A DNA stretch of 6,170 bases from Desulfovibrionaceae bacterium (lineage in GTDB: Bacteria; Desulfobacterota; Desulfovibrionia; Desulfovibrionales; Desulfovibrionaceae). Numbering within the stretch: position 1 is the stretch's first letter; each line of letters begins with the position of its first letter. The stretch lies in contig JAUNSE010000111.1 of NCBI GenBank assembly GCA_030539415.1, positions 1 to 6,170 on the forward strand, given 5' to 3'. This document shows positions 5,788-6,170 of the stretch, in pieces. The notes under the pieces were generated by a model that was not told the origin of the DNA, did no database searches, and saw nothing but the letters and a program-made list of their open reading frames with translations. The position numbers and the translations under genes are program-made.

Positions 5788-5816
5788 CTGCCAGAAAGTC
5801 TTGCACATCGTATAAA
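5788..5816 (+). promoter_or_regulatory. Candidate sigma-70 promoter for the rightward gene
   Basis: CTGCCA (5788-5793, four of six matches to TTGACA) and TATAAA (5811-5816, five of six to TATAAT) are separated by exactly 17 bp. Transcription would begin near 5823, giving a leader of about 57 bases before the GTG at 5880. The surrounding bases are AT-rich relative to the window. Confidence 0.4.
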
Positions 5817-5820
5817 AACA

Positions 5821-5838
5821 GGCTATTCATGGGCTATT
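5821..5838. repeat. Direct repeat of GGCTATT near the predicted transcription start
   Basis: GGCTATT occurs at 5821-5827 and 5832-5838, an 11-bp period of about one helical turn, right at the predicted start of rightward transcription. It has the geometry of an operator half-site pair, but chance is possible for such a short repeat. Confidence 0.3.
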
Positions 5839-5879
5839 GCGGGTCAGTATGAAACTGAAGACAGACAGGGACAAAGAGC

Positions 5880-6170
5880 GTGAAGACAAAGAAGGCATTC
5901 TCCATCAAAACGGACTGGCTGCCCAATCAGAGCAGCCGCATCGGCGACGAGCCCAACGAGGACATGATTGCCAATCTGACCATCGACCTTCTGGGCAGCA
6001 AACTGACCAGGAACTTTGATCTGGACGACAGGGAGATCCGCGATTCCGTGGCCCTTGCCCCCTATCCTCTGACCCTGTGGTTAGTGGGTTACTGGTGGCG
6101 GCTTCGCTGGGAGTCCACCCCCTGGCAACCCTCGTACGGCTGGTTCAAGTCCCACACGCTTTCGTCCGCC
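5880..6170 (+). CDS. Uncharacterised Trp-rich protein, N-terminal 97 residues (3' end beyond window)
   Basis: A partial gene running off the right edge, read in the only frame that gives protein-like sequence. It begins at a GTG, and an in-frame TGA at 5856-5858 leaves no other upstream ATG/GTG/TTG. A modest AGGGA lies 8 bases before it. The visible part is hydrophilic (residues 1-30), then acidic/amphipathic (DLDDREIRDSVALAPYPL, 47-64), then unusually rich in Trp (LWLVGYWWRLRWESTPW, 66-82). The WWRLRWE signature recalls, from memory, the N-terminus of uncharacterised proteins of about 400 residues found in accessory regions, whose C-terminal half may be ImmA/IrrE-like; that domain would lie outside the window. 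G+C is about 59%, lower than the operon, and it is divergent from it. No function is assigned. Confidence 0.75.
   Translation, partial: MKTKKAFSIKTDWLPNQSSRIGDEPNEDMIANLTIDLLGSKLTRNFDLDDREIRDSVALAPYPLTLWLVGYWWRLRWESTPWQPSYGWFKSHTLSSA

Larger units (their letters stand above)
5431..5879. other. Divergent intergenic region without a convincing gene
   Basis: These 449 bp separate the leftward operon from the rightward partial gene. Frames here are open because of high GC, but the translations are Pro/Arg/Gly-rich and lack domain motifs. The region holds an 84-bp inverted repeat (5559-5642), a smaller stem-loop (5660-5697), a GCCGGCC-G-GGCCGGC palindrome (5479-5493), a candidate rightward promoter (5788-5816) and a direct repeat (5821-5838). 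The operon promoter should lie here, but no good minus-strand -35/-10 pair was found. Confidence 0.65.

Noticed and set aside
4762..5808. N-terminally extended flavodoxin (348 residues)
   Set aside because: The added residues lack protein-like composition and would put the Tat signal in the interior. The ATG at 5430 has a strong AAGGAG site.
5837..6019. Plus-strand small frame with an ATG at 5849
   Set aside because: It overlaps the GTG-started frame, is Gln/Arg/His-rich and ends early, whereas the other frame stays open to the edge with ordered hydrophobic and aromatic patterns.
1..6170. CRISPR array, tRNA/rRNA genes, transposase or integrase
   Set aside because: I saw no regularly spaced repeats, no cloverleaf or ribosomal sequence, and no recombinase motifs in any frame.

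Overview
The window looks like chromosomal DNA from a GC-rich Gram-negative bacterium. Sampled minus-strand genes are about two-thirds G+C, start sites carry strong AAGGAG/GGAGG-type ribosome sites, and Sec and twin-arginine export signals both occur. The gene types (an exported flavodoxin, an iron-sulfur-flavoprotein-like protein, an aldo/keto reductase and hydrolases) would suit an anaerobe such as a member of the Desulfovibrionaceae. That placement is an impression, not something the sequence proves.

Positions 5430 down to 1 hold six minus-strand genes in a row. In transcription order they are: an exported flavodoxin with a Tat signal (4762-5430); a small flavoprotein with an Isf-like cysteine motif (4103-4639); an aldo/keto reductase (3075-4037); an alpha/beta hydrolase with a Tat-like N-terminus, overlapping the reductase by 23 bp (1904-3097); a Sec-exported hydrolase of the esterase 713 type (753-1868); and a classical short-chain dehydrogenase cut off by the window edge (1-641). 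No strong terminator lies between them, so one operon is likely. Three of the four intergenic gaps (those of 65 bp or more) contain a GC-rich hairpin or palindrome without a U-tract.

Positions 5431-5879 (449 bp) have no convincing gene. They hold two inverted repeats, a candidate rightward sigma-70 promoter and a short direct repeat. From 5880 to the right edge a plus-strand reading frame begins that is Trp-rich, less GC-rich (about 59%) and has no assigned function. It runs divergently from the operon and may mark the start of a different, possibly accessory, region.

Taken together, the operon pairs exported and cytoplasmic flavin proteins with two NAD(P)H-type carbonyl reductases and two different exported hydrolases. 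A plausible reading is uptake and detoxification, or use, of small esters, carbonyls or quinones: hydrolysis outside the cytoplasm and reduction inside. This is inferred from family membership and gene order. No substrate and no regulator can be read from the window.
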